7,400 nucleotides of DNA from positions 1 through 7,400 of the forward strand of contig JAGWBY010000097.1 of assembly GCA_021295675.1 (NCBI GenBank), in the 5' to 3' direction. The notes beneath the pieces were generated by a model, which did no database searches, was not told the origin of the DNA, and saw nothing but the letters and a program-made list of their open reading frames with translations. This DNA comes from Candidatus Latescibacterota bacterium. GTDB taxonomy: Bacteria; Latescibacterota; UBA2968; UBA8231. The translations under genes were made by a program, and so were the position numbers. Of the stretch, positions 1-6,376 are shown piece after piece (position 1 is the first letter of the stretch; the number at the start of each line of letters is the position of its first letter).

Positions 1-638
1 ACCACAGCGTTGTGGCGGTGGCACCCAGGCCGCTCGCCGTCTTGCACCATCCCCTGCACCTCCACCGGAATGGCCGCTGCCTCGGCGCTGCGGCCAGCCA
101 GCCAGCGCAGCAGATCGACGTGGTGAATGGCGTCGCATATCACCGGATCGGGTGTCGCCGGTCCCAACAGGGTCACCGGCTTGTTATACGTGGCAGCGCA
201 ATGCACCGCGCCGCCGGCCGCCTCGATGCGCTGCCGCACGGCTAGCACTTGGGGAAAGTAACGCCGGTTAAAAGACACCAGCGCCTTGCCCTCGCTCTGC
301 TGGGCTGCCTCGGCCATCTGCGCGGTCTCGGCCGCGGTCATGCCTGGCGCTTTCTCCACCGAAGTGTGCAACCCGCGTTCCAAGCAATCGAGCACAATGG
401 GCAGCAAGTGGCCGGGCATAGTGACCACGTGCACTACGTCCGGCTGGCAGACATCGAGCATCTCTCGATAGTCGGCAAAGGCGCGTTCCGGCCCCCATTC
501 GGTCTGATTTTTTTGGCGCCGCTCCTCGTCCAACTCGGCAATGCCCACCAAGCGCAGCCGCGATTCTTCGGCAATCATGCGGAAGTGCGACTGGGCGTGG
601 CCGCCGCAGCCGATGACCGCTACTTTTAAATCTGCCAT
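1..638 (-). CDS. Gfo/Idh/MocA family NAD(P)-dependent oxidoreductase, partial (C-terminus off the left edge)
   Basis: This is probably a dehydrogenase acting on a sugar, inositol or related polyol with NAD(P); the exact substrate cannot be read. The 212 visible residues begin MADLKVAVIGCGGHAQSHF, a Rossmann beta strand followed by the GxGG nucleotide-binding loop (residues 10-13). Acidic residues E35 and D37 at the end of the second strand are where NAD-specific members bind the ribose. EKAPG at 95-99 is the family's EKP-type motif, and DAIHHVDLLRWL at 169-180 carries the His/Asp pair typical of the substrate site. Full-length family members are about 330-400 residues, so the remainder of the C-terminal domain lies outside the window. 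The start at 638 is supported by AAAGGAAG on the minus strand a few bases upstream. The gene points away from the kinase-like gene, with a palindromic element between them. I am confident of the family but not of the reaction. Confidence 0.9.
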   Translation of the reverse strand, partial: MADLKVAVIGCGGHAQSHFRMIAEESRLRLVGIAELDEERRQKNQTEWGPERAFADYREMLDVCQPDVVHVVTMPGHLLPIVLDCLERGLHTSVEKAPGMTAAETAQMAEAAQQSEGKALVSFNRRYFPQVLAVRQRIEAAGGAVHCAATYNKPVTLLGPATPDPVICDAIHHVDLLRWLAGRSAEAAAIPVEVQGMVQDGERPGCHRHNAV

Positions 639-642
639 AAGG

Positions 643-650
643 CTTCCTTT
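643..650 (-). promoter_or_regulatory. Ribosome binding site of the Gfo/Idh/MocA gene
   Basis: On the minus strand AAAGGAAG lies four bases before the ATG at 638, with its AGGA core six bases away. It fixes the start at MADLKVAVIG, which is also where homology to the Rossmann fold begins. A different minus-strand frame reads through this region from 681, but it has no such site and no recognisable protein. Confidence 0.7.
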
Positions 651-671
651 CTAAGAAGTTGAGTGCCAAAG

Positions 672-813
672 CTAAGTACACGACAGCAGAGCGGTATGGG
701 ATGCTTCGCTCTGCTCAGCATGACAGGGCCTCATGTTGTCATGTTGAGCAGAGCGAAGCGGAGTCGAAACATCTTATTCCTCGATGCCCATGCGTAAACT
801 GTCGTGTATTAAG
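672..813. repeat. Palindromic MITE-like element, copy 1 (142 bp)
   Basis: The outer ends form an imperfect terminal inverted repeat: CTAAGTACACGACAG at 672-686 against CTGTCGTGTATTAAG at 799-813, 13 of 15 positions complementary. Inside is a second, nested palindrome: 703-724 pairs with 738-759 at 21 of 22 positions around a 13-base loop. Its core resembles the GCTTCGCTCTGCTCAGCATGAC type of repeat that is scattered through many bacterial genomes. A related element lies at 5723-5852; the left 30 or so bases of the two differ at only about three positions. No open reading frame of note lies inside, so any movement would need an enzyme supplied elsewhere. No clear target duplication flanks this copy. 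It could alternatively act mainly as an RNA hairpin or transcription stop between the two divergent genes. Confidence 0.8.
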
Positions 814-868
814 ATAATTGCCAATATACAGTGCCGATTACTCCTATGCTCGTCCTTCGGCGACAAAT

Positions 869-897
869 TTGACAGAGGATTGTGGGGCCAGTATAGT
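869..897 (+). promoter_or_regulatory. Sigma-70-type promoter of the kinase-like/aminotransferase unit
   Basis: A perfect -35 box TTGACA (869-874) is followed after 17 bases by TATAGT (892-897), a five-of-six match to the -10 consensus. Transcription would begin near 904, leaving a leader of about 30 bases before the ATG at 935. It lies about 55 bases beyond the right end of the palindromic element, so it looks independent of that element. It also argues against translation starting at the upstream ATG at 818, which would lie before the transcription start. The assignment is from sequence pattern only. Confidence 0.6.
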
Positions 898-921
898 GTT
901 CAGTTCACCTCACGACATTCC

Positions 922-927
922 AAAGGA
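922..927 (+). promoter_or_regulatory. Ribosome binding site that decides the start of the kinase-like gene
   Basis: AAAGGA ends seven bases before the ATG at 935, a normal distance. It is only one base before the other in-frame ATG at 929, which is therefore a poorer candidate. Starting at 935 also places the P-loop strand MRVIAVG at the very N-terminus, as is usual in nucleotide kinases. Confidence 0.6.
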
Positions 928-934
928 TATGCTC

Positions 935-1552
935 ATGCGCGTCATTGCCGTCGGCTGCGAATACTCGGGCGTCAGCACCCTCGTCGATCAGGTGCATCAA
1001 TGGGGGCTGAGTCGCGGAATTAGCCACCATCTCGACGATCATTTTACCATCCCCGATGCCTATCACCTCAGCGACGAGGAGCAGCTAGCCATGCTGGCCA
1101 TGCTGCCGGCCATCAAGGAGCGGTTCCAGCGGTTCCAGATCGTCTATCACGTGCGCTTGCTGCACCGCTACCGAGACATCTTGTTGGGCGGCTTCCACAT
1201 CGAGGAAAAGGTGTACGGCCCCCAATACTACTACCCAGGCATCGACATCAACATCCGCGAATACGAGCCAGACATGCCCGACGACACTATGCTCGTCCAC
1301 CTGTACGCTGCGCCCGACACAATCCGCGCCCGCATGGCCGCAGCCCCACACCCGCACTCATTGGTCCCCGCCGCAGACGTTCCAGAAATACTAGATCGCT
1401 TCGAGCAAGAGGTGCGGGCCTCTTGGATCCGCCGCAAATTCGCCATTGACACCACCGACCTAACGCCGGCCCAACTGCTCGAAACCTTCCTCAACCGCTC
1501 CATCCCCCACCTCAGCCCTGAAGACGCCGCCACGCGGCTTTTGGCCCCTTAG
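935..1552 (+). CDS. Small P-loop NTPase, thymidylate-kinase-like, with an atypical Walker A
   Basis: This predicted cytoplasmic protein of 205 residues has the size and general plan of a nucleoside monophosphate kinase. It starts with a hydrophobic strand, MRVIAV, followed by GCEYSGVST (residues 7-15). This has the spacing of a Walker A loop (GxxxxGKS/T), but valine sits where the phosphate-binding lysine is expected. HIEEKVYGPQYYYPG around 88-102 resembles the substrate-binding segment of thymidylate-kinase-like proteins. VHLYAAPDTIRARM (121-134) is the late strand plus the start of a lid-like segment, followed by PHPHSLVPAADVPEILDRF and an arginine-rich stretch WIRRKFAID. No signal peptide or membrane segment is seen. 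It is followed after nine bases by the aminotransferase-like gene, so the two are probably co-transcribed from the promoter at 869-897. In-frame ATGs at 818 and 929 are possible but less likely starts. The fold is fairly well supported; activity and substrate are not. Confidence 0.75.
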   Translation: MRVIAVGCEYSGVSTLVDQVHQWGLSRGISHHLDDHFTIPDAYHLSDEEQLAMLAMLPAIKERFQRFQIVYHVRLLHRYRDILLGGFHIEEKVYGPQYYYPGIDINIREYEPDMPDDTMLVHLYAAPDTIRARMAAAPHPHSLVPAADVPEILDRFEQEVRASWIRRKFAIDTTDLTPAQLLETFLNRSIPHLSPEDAATRLLAP

Positions 1553-1561
1553 CTTCTACCC

Positions 1562-2878
1562 ATGACTAATCACAACACACAGAGCACGGAAATGACAGAT
1601 TCGAGAAGGGACTTTTTTAAAAAGGCCGGCAACCTCACGCTCGGCGCAGCCGCGGCATCTATATGGGCCTCTGACAGCCTGCAAAAGGTCCACGCGGCCA
1701 CTGAACGCCTCGGCCCAGCCTTGCCAGAGGCCAGTGCATTAGACGAACAATTCTGGTACAGCGTGCGCGGGGCGTTCAATTTGTCGCCCCAGTTTATCAA
1801 CTTTGAGAACGGCTATTTCAGTCCGCAGCCAGAAGCCGGGGTCGATGAGGTGTGCAAAAACGCCCGCGCCATCAACGAAATCCCCTCGTTTTACATGCGG
1901 CGACAACTGGTGGACGACACCCGCGAGATGCATCAATTGCTAGCGCGCTTTGCCGGTTGCTCGGACGAAGAAATCCTCCTGACGCGCAACACGACCGAAT
2001 CGCTCAACATCGTCATCATGGGCCTGAAGCTGCAACCCGGGGACCAGGCCCTGTGGGGAACCTACGAATACGGCAGCATGAAGGTCGCGTTTGAGCAGCG
2101 CGCCGCCCGCGAGGGCATAGTCAACAAAGTGCTCGACTTGCCCATCACCTCCATGGACAATGACGAGATCGTCGCGGCCTACAAAAAGGCCATCGCGCCG
2201 CGCACCAAAGTGATCCTCGTCTCCCACATCGTCTATTTAACTGGCCAAGTGCTGCCCGTGCGCGAAATCTGCGACATGGCCCACGAGCAGGGGGTGGAAG
2301 TCATCGTCGATGGTGCCCACTCCTTTGCCCATCTAGCCGACAAAATCCCCGACCTACACTGCGATTACTACGGAGCGAGTCTGCACAAGTGGATGTTGGC
2401 ACCGCTGGGCACGGGCATCCTGTACATCAAAAAAGAAAACATCGACAAGGTGTGGCCGTTGTTCGGCGACGCTGGGTACGCCTCCGACTCGATCCACAAG
2501 TTCGCCCACATCGGCACGTATCCGGCTTACTTGCAACTGGCCTTGGCCGAGGCCATCCGCTTTAACCAAACCATCGGCTTGGAGCGCAAAGAAGCGCGCT
2601 TGCGCTACATCAAAAACTACTGGGTCAATCGCCTGATCGACGTGCCCAACATCGTCGTCCACACGCCCCGCGAGGCCCACCGCTCGTGTGCCATTTCCAC
2701 CGTTGGCATCAAGGGGCAAGATCCCGCGGACGTTACCAATGCCCTGTACGACAAATACAAGATCTTCACCGTGCCACCGGGTTATCCTGGAGCGGTGCGC
2801 ATTTGCCCGAACATATACACGACGCCCTATGAGTTGGATATGTTCGTCGCCGCAATGAAAGAACTAGCCGCCGCCTAA
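1562..2878 (+). CDS. Tat-exported PLP-dependent class V aminotransferase-fold protein (isopenicillin N epimerase/cysteine desulfurase-like)
   Basis: This 438-residue protein is a fold-type I PLP enzyme. TRNTTESLNIV (141-151) matches the phosphate-binding region, VDGAHSFAH (249-257) holds the Asp (D250) that contacts the PLP ring nitrogen, and SLHKW (273-277) contains the lysine K276 expected to bind PLP as a Schiff base. VRICPNIYTTPYELD near 412-426 provides the arginine that normally binds the substrate carboxylate. The N-terminus carries a twin-arginine signal, SRRDFFKKAG (14-23), then a weakly hydrophobic alanine-rich stretch and a possible cleavage site after about VHA (43-45). It is therefore predicted to be folded with its cofactor and then exported to the periplasm. 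No clear ribosome binding site precedes the ATG at 1562. An ATG at 1592 (MTDSRRDFF) after ACGGAA is a realistic alternative that leaves the signal intact. The reaction could be epimerisation, desulfuration, lyase or transamination chemistry; substrate unknown. Confidence 0.9.
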   Translation: MTNHNTQSTEMTDSRRDFFKKAGNLTLGAAAASIWASDSLQKVHAATERLGPALPEASALDEQFWYSVRGAFNLSPQFINFENGYFSPQPEAGVDEVCKNARAINEIPSFYMRRQLVDDTREMHQLLARFAGCSDEEILLTRNTTESLNIVIMGLKLQPGDQALWGTYEYGSMKVAFEQRAAREGIVNKVLDLPITSMDNDEIVAAYKKAIAPRTKVILVSHIVYLTGQVLPVREICDMAHEQGVEVIVDGAHSFAHLADKIPDLHCDYYGASLHKWMLAPLGTGILYIKKENIDKVWPLFGDAGYASDSIHKFAHIGTYPAYLQLALAEAIRFNQTIGLERKEARLRYIKNYWVNRLIDVPNIVVHTPREAHRSCAISTVGIKGQDPADVTNALYDKYKIFTVPPGYPGAVRICPNIYTTPYELDMFVAAMKELAAA

Positions 2879-2902
2879 CGCGGCACTGTCCAAGCCTTCG
2901 CG

Positions 2903-4105
2903 CTATTGTCCACGCTCATCGCCCGCCTCTAATCCCCGAGCGATGTCCAAATTTTCCCTAAATCCCTGGTCATCTGGAGCCAAGCGCACCGCGCTGGCAA
3001 ACGCCGCTGCAGCGGCCGCAAAGTCCCGGCGCATCAGGTGCAGGTTGCCGAGGCTGTTGTACGCGTTGGCGTGGGTTGAATCCGCGGCGAGCGCTTGGGC
3101 AAAAAGCTGCTGGGCCGCGGCGAATTGCTCTCCGCGCAAATAGATGTTGCCCAAGTTTACATAGGCCGCGGCAAAGGTCGAGTCGAGTTCAAAGGCGCGG
3201 CGATAGCGCGCAGCGGCCTTGGCGAATTGGCGACGCTGGCCGTAGAGTACTCCTAGGTCGTAGTGGCGGCGCGCGTCCTTGGCCTCGCTCAAGAGCGTAA
3301 ACTCCAAACTCTTGATCATCTTTTCCTCTTCTTCGAGGTGCGCAAATCGCTCCAACACCTCGCGGCCCTTTTCCCGCTCGCCTAAGCGCATATAGACCTG
3401 CCCCAAGTCGTAGTGCGGACGCGCCCAAAACGGGCGCAGCGCAACGGCCCGCAGCAAAAGACCCTCGGCCTCTTCGTAGCGTCGCTCCTCCACATACAAG
3501 GCACCCAAACCCGCGTACGCGCCCGCTTGGGTCGTGTCCGTGCCAATCGCCTCGGCAAACGCAGTTTTCGCTGCCTCGCGCTCGCCGCGCTTGACGTGAA
3601 CTCGGCCGAGATGGTACCAAAGCTCATAGTGAGTCGAATCTACCTGCAAGGCGCGCTCGTACAGGTCAGCGGCCTCTTGGTATGCGCCCTGCCGGATGTG
3701 CAGCAGGCCCAAAGCATTATACGCGGAAATGTACCCGGGGTCGCTTTCCAATGCCTGGCGGAGCGGCGCGTAGGCCGCCTCGTACTTTTTTTGCCGAATG
3801 TACACGGCACCGAGCTGGTAATATGCGTCCGCGTAATCCGGCTTGAGTGCTATGGCCTTTTGGTACGCGGCCTCGGCTTGATCAAGGGCATCGGTCAAAA
3901 AGTAGGCATTGGCCAGATTGTAATAGACTTGGGGCGCGTCGGGCATTTGCGCGGCCGCTTGCTTGTACGCGGCAATAGCTGCTTGGAAACGCCCGCCTTG
4001 GGCGTGTTCAAGCCCCTGCTGGAAATACGCGCGCCCGGTAGGCGAGGACGGCTCCGGCTCTTGGCAGCCGATAAGCAGCAGCGCTAGACACGAAGCCCTA
4101 ATCAT
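2903..4105 (-). CDS. Ten-repeat TPR lipoprotein
   Basis: This 400-residue protein begins with a short signal peptide, MIRASCLALLLIGC, ending in a lipobox (LIGC, Cys14), so it is predicted to be a lipid-anchored envelope protein. From residue 25 to about 380 it consists of ten consecutive tetratricopeptide repeats, mostly 34 residues apart, with the usual A-x-x-x-G/N-L-x-x-Y and A-x-x-x-Y-x-x-A-L patterns. The seventh is lengthened by a charged linker (about 261-277, with EEEEKMIK). The final 20 residues are charged and follow the last repeat. TPR arrays bind other proteins or peptides and have no catalytic role. The start overlaps the stop of the FG-GAP gene by four bases (ATGA), and AGAGGAG lies five bases upstream within that gene, so the two are almost certainly translationally coupled and probably act together. 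The gene ends 24 bases from the end of the convergent aminotransferase-like gene. The binding partner is unknown. Confidence 0.93.
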   Translation of the reverse strand: MIRASCLALLLIGCQEPEPSSPTGRAYFQQGLEHAQGGRFQAAIAAYKQAAAQMPDAPQVYYNLANAYFLTDALDQAEAAYQKAIALKPDYADAYYQLGAVYIRQKKYEAAYAPLRQALESDPGYISAYNALGLLHIRQGAYQEAADLYERALQVDSTHYELWYHLGRVHVKRGEREAAKTAFAEAIGTDTTQAGAYAGLGALYVEERRYEEAEGLLLRAVALRPFWARPHYDLGQVYMRLGEREKGREVLERFAHLEEEEKMIKSLEFTLLSEAKDARRHYDLGVLYGQRRQFAKAAARYRRAFELDSTFAAAYVNLGNIYLRGEQFAAAQQLFAQALAADSTHANAYNSLGNLHLMRRDFAAAAAAFASAVRLAPDDQGFRENLDIARGLEAGDERGQ

Positions 4106-5688
4106 CGCGGCTCCTCTGCAGTCAACACCTGTCCAGCCAACACTCCTTCTAACCGCTGCACCTTGCCGCTGGGCCAGCGAATTTCCACTTCGTCAGCCTG
4201 CGCGCTGGTGCCGAGACCAAAAAAGACGCGCGGGTCGTGGCTCGACAGATAGCTGCCGCCGCGACGCACCTCCCGCACTTGCACCCGAGACCCAGTGCGG
4301 ACGCGGATGCGCGCGCCGACGCCATCGCGATTGCTCGTCACGCCTACCGTGCGGACGGCCAAGTAGTTGCGCTCGCCGCTTATGTCATTGCGCAGAAGCG
4401 AGGGACGCGCATTGATGTGGGACACCGCAATATCGAGGTCGCCGTCGTTGTCCCAATCGCCCAAGGCCATCCCTCGGCTCGACTGCACAGCGCCAAGCCC
4501 GGCCGCGGCGCTGATCTCGGCAAATCCAGCCGCGCCGTCGTTTCTGAACAATTGGTTGGGCTGCGCGTACGTGGTCTCGGCGAAAAGTTCCACATTGTCG
4601 TCGATGTGGCCATTGGCCACGAAGAGATCCTCATCGCCATCCAGATCCCAGTCGAAGAAAGCCGTGCCCCAAGCTAGGTACGCCAGCGAGGACTTGCCCA
4701 GTTTAGCGTCCGTCGTCCGGTCGCGGAAAAACCCTTCGCCCTCGTTGTGGTACAAGGTATTGGTCTCCAAGTAGAAGTTCGTCACAAAAAAATCAAAGGC
4801 CCCATCGTTGTCGTAATCGCCCACGGCCACACCCATGCCGGCTTCGGATTGGCCCTCGCTATTGTAGGAAACTCCGGCGATCAAACCCGCTTCCGCGAAG
4901 TGACCGCCCTCGTTTTGGTAGAGCAAATTGGGCGTCCCATCGCCCGCGGCGAACAGGTCCAAATCCCCATCGAGATCCCAATCGGAAAAAACCGCGCCCA
5001 ACTCCCGCGCCTGACCCGCAGCAAAGCCCACTTCTGCACCGACCTCGGCGAAGCGGCCGCCGTCGTTGCGGTAGAAAGCATCCCCTTCGGGCGCATAGGT
5101 CCACGGCGCGCAATAGACTCGGATGCTATCCTGGCGAAAACAGGCGCGGTCCGGGTCGGCGCGGAAGTCCAGATAATTGGCCACATATAAGTCCAAATCG
5201 CCGTCGAGATCCCAATCGCCGAAAGCCGCACCCGTACCAAAGCCCTCGTCGCCCACACCAGCGGTGGCCGTAGCGTCGGCAAAGCGACCGTCGCCGCGGT
5301 TGCGGTAGAGGATGTTCGCGCCGTAGCAGGTGATGTACAGGTCTGAGTCGCCATCGTTGTCGTAGTCAGCGGCCACCACACCCATGCCACACCCGGAATT
5401 CCCCACGCCGGCCGCTTGCGTCCGCTCGGCAAAACGGCCGTTCCCTTCGTTGCGATAGAGCGCGGCCGGACCCGCAACATTGACCCAATACAGGTCGAGC
5501 CAGCCGTCGTCGTCATAGTCAAAAAAGGCCACGCCCGACCCCATCGTCTCGGGCAACTGCTTCTGCCCCTCAGCCCCATTGCGGTGCTCGAATGCAATGC
5601 CAGCCGCCGCGGCCACATCCACGTACCGAGGTTGAGCGGTGGCGTCCCCCGTCCCTAGACCAATCAGCAGCGCAAAAACCCAGCGCAT
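4102..5688 (-). CDS. Exported FG-GAP/VCBS repeat protein with C-terminal ASPIC/UnbV domain (CRTAC1-like)
   Basis: The protein is 528 residues from the start chosen here. A signal peptide, MRWVFALLIGLGTGDATAQ, leads into seven repeats, each centred on a calcium-loop type motif such as DYDDDGWLD, DYDNDGDSD, DWDLDGDLD and DWDNDGDLD, followed by a LYRNxGxGxF-type strand. These are FG-GAP/VCBS blades of a beta propeller. The last 70 or so residues are an ASPIC/UnbV domain with RDGVGARIRV, GGSYLSSHDPRVFFGLG and VEIRWPSG. Human CRTAC1 and many planctomycete-type proteins share this arrangement; they are thought to be secreted calcium-binding or adhesion proteins, with no known enzyme activity. An ATG at 5709 adds seven residues (MDGQDGQ) before the signal peptide and has no ribosome binding site. 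The ATG at 5688 has AGGA seven bases upstream, so I prefer it. It is the first gene of a two-gene operon with the TPR lipoprotein. Confidence 0.92.
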   Translation of the reverse strand: MRWVFALLIGLGTGDATAQPRYVDVAAAAGIAFEHRNGAEGQKQLPETMGSGVAFFDYDDDGWLDLYWVNVAGPAALYRNEGNGRFAERTQAAGVGNSGCGMGVVAADYDNDGDSDLYITCYGANILYRNRGDGRFADATATAGVGDEGFGTGAAFGDWDLDGDLDLYVANYLDFRADPDRACFRQDSIRVYCAPWTYAPEGDAFYRNDGGRFAEVGAEVGFAAGQARELGAVFSDWDLDGDLDLFAAGDGTPNLLYQNEGGHFAEAGLIAGVSYNSEGQSEAGMGVAVGDYDNDGAFDFFVTNFYLETNTLYHNEGEGFFRDRTTDAKLGKSSLAYLAWGTAFFDWDLDGDEDLFVANGHIDDNVELFAETTYAQPNQLFRNDGAAGFAEISAAAGLGAVQSSRGMALGDWDNDGDLDIAVSHINARPSLLRNDISGERNYLAVRTVGVTSNRDGVGARIRVRTGSRVQVREVRRGGSYLSSHDPRVFFGLGTSAQADEVEIRWPSGKVQRLEGVLAGQVLTAEEPR

Positions 5689-5689
5689 C

Positions 5690-5707
5690 TGTCCATCCTG
5701 TCCATCC
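5690..5707. repeat. Tandem 9-bp direct repeat at the start of the FG-GAP gene
   Basis: TGTCCATCC occurs twice without a gap on the plus strand, 5690-5698 and 5699-5707. On the minus strand each unit reads GGATGGACA, and together they provide the AGGA ribosome binding site and part of a second in-frame ATG region for the FG-GAP gene. Gain or loss of one unit would move the upstream ATG at 5709 by three codons without breaking the frame. It may be no more than chance in a short sequence. Confidence 0.5.
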
Positions 5708-5722
5708 ATGTTTTATTTTTTG

Positions 5723-5852
5723 CTAAGAACACGACAGTAGAGCGGTGTGAGATGCTTCGCTTCGCTCAGCATGACAGCATGGGGCGTCATCACCTGTCAT
5801 GCTGAGCGGAGCAAAGCGGAGTCGAACCATTGGATTACTGTCGTGTACTTAG
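5723..5852. repeat. Palindromic MITE-like element, copy 2 (130 bp)
   Basis: The ends form a near-perfect terminal inverted repeat: CTAAGAACACGACAGTA at 5723-5739 against TACTGTCGTGTACTTAG at 5836-5852, 16 of 17 positions complementary. The nested inner palindrome pairs 5764-5776 with 5795-5807 perfectly, and extends to 5755-5816 with two mismatches, around the CAGCATGACA core. Layout, end sequence and inner core match copy 1 at 672-813, although the loop sequence differs. It is flanked by TTTTTTG at 5716-5722 and TTTTTTTG at 5853-5860, a possible target duplication. The run of seven T directly after the right arm means that a plus-strand transcript would end like an intrinsic terminator. It carries no gene. 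It separates the FG-GAP operon from nrfHA, which run in opposite directions. Confidence 0.85.
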
Positions 5853-5914
5853 TTTTTTTGTAACCCAAGATACCGGCTCGACAAGCGACCTACAAGGCGG
5901 CAGAAAAATCGTCC

Positions 5915-6373
5915 ATGCGTCCAACAAGTCTCTACCTACGGCTCGGCCTGTTGTGGCTAGCCGCCCTAACCGGAGTGGGGGCCTTTACCTTCCACTACGG
6001 AGAGGGGCTGTCCTATTTCAGCACAAACCCGGACGCGTGTGCCAACTGCCACATCATGCGGCCCCAGCTAGATTCCTATCGCAAATCCAGCCACCACGCC
6101 ACGGCCACTTGCGTCGATTGCCATCTGCCGCGCAGTTTCTTGAGCAAGTATCTGGCCAAGGCCGAAAACGGCTGGAATCACTTCCCCGAGCCGATCTTTA
6201 TCAACGAGAAAAACAGCCGCATATTACAGCAAAACTGCCTCGCGTGTCACAGTGCCTTCGTCCACCAAATCGTCGATACCGAAGCCGTGCGCTGCGTCCA
6301 CTGCCACCGCACAGTTGGTCACGGAGAATGGGTGGGCTTGGGCGGCGCAGAGGACATCCATAACGACGAGTAG
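5915..6373 (+). CDS. nrfH: Cytochrome c nitrite reductase small subunit NrfH (NapC/NirT family tetraheme quinol dehydrogenase)
   Basis: NrfH oxidises menaquinol at the membrane and hands electrons to NrfA on the outer face. The 152-residue protein has one N-terminal membrane anchor (about residues 7-27, [16 protein letters not shown] onward) and four heme c motifs: CANCH (42-46), CVDCH (66-70), CLACH (108-112) and CVHCH (127-131). The first reads CANCHIM. In Desulfovibrio NrfH the methionine two residues after this histidine is the unusual axial ligand of heme 1, and it is present here as M48. Histidines at 60-61 and 136 and a lysine at 79 or 82 are candidates for the other ligands or quinol-site residues. 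Size and motif spacing are normal for the family. nrfA starts three bases after the stop, the standard nrfHA order. The ribosome binding site is weak: AAGGCGG at 5894-5900 is 14 bases from the ATG. Copy 2 of the palindromic element ends 62 bases upstream, and I see no convincing promoter in between. Confidence 0.95.
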   Translation: MRPTSLYLRLGLLWLAALTGVGAFTFHYGEGLSYFSTNPDACANCHIMRPQLDSYRKSSHHATATCVDCHLPRSFLSKYLAKAENGWNHFPEPIFINEKNSRILQQNCLACHSAFVHQIVDTEAVRCVHCHRTVGHGEWVGLGGAEDIHNDE

Positions 6374-6376
6374 CTT

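Noticed and set aside
268..681. Minus-strand 137-codon frame overlapping the oxidoreductase
   Set aside because: It is a frame-shifted shadow of the Gfo/Idh/MocA gene: arginine-rich, without recognisable motifs, while the frame starting at 638 reads as a proper Rossmann protein.
672..813. CRISPR array or tRNA gene as the source of the palindromes
   Set aside because: There are only two distant copies, no regular spacers, and the fold is a long nested hairpin, not a cloverleaf.
818..934. N-terminal extension of the kinase-like protein from the ATG at 818
   Set aside because: The extension lies upstream of the likely transcription start near 904, has no ribosome binding site and no resemblance to the family. 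The ATG at 935 has AAAGGA at the right distance.
2870..2884. GCCGC/GCGGC hairpin at the end of the aminotransferase-like gene as a terminator
   Set aside because: The stem has only five base pairs, overlaps the stop codon and has no T-run after it on either strand.
3413..4087. Plus-strand 224-codon frame
   Set aside because: It lies entirely antisense to the TPR lipoprotein gene, whose ten regular repeats are unmistakable; the antisense reading has no domain.
4881..5618. Minus-strand 245-codon frame
   Set aside because: It is an out-of-frame reading of the FG-GAP gene, long only because the repeated Asp/Gly codons avoid stops in this frame.
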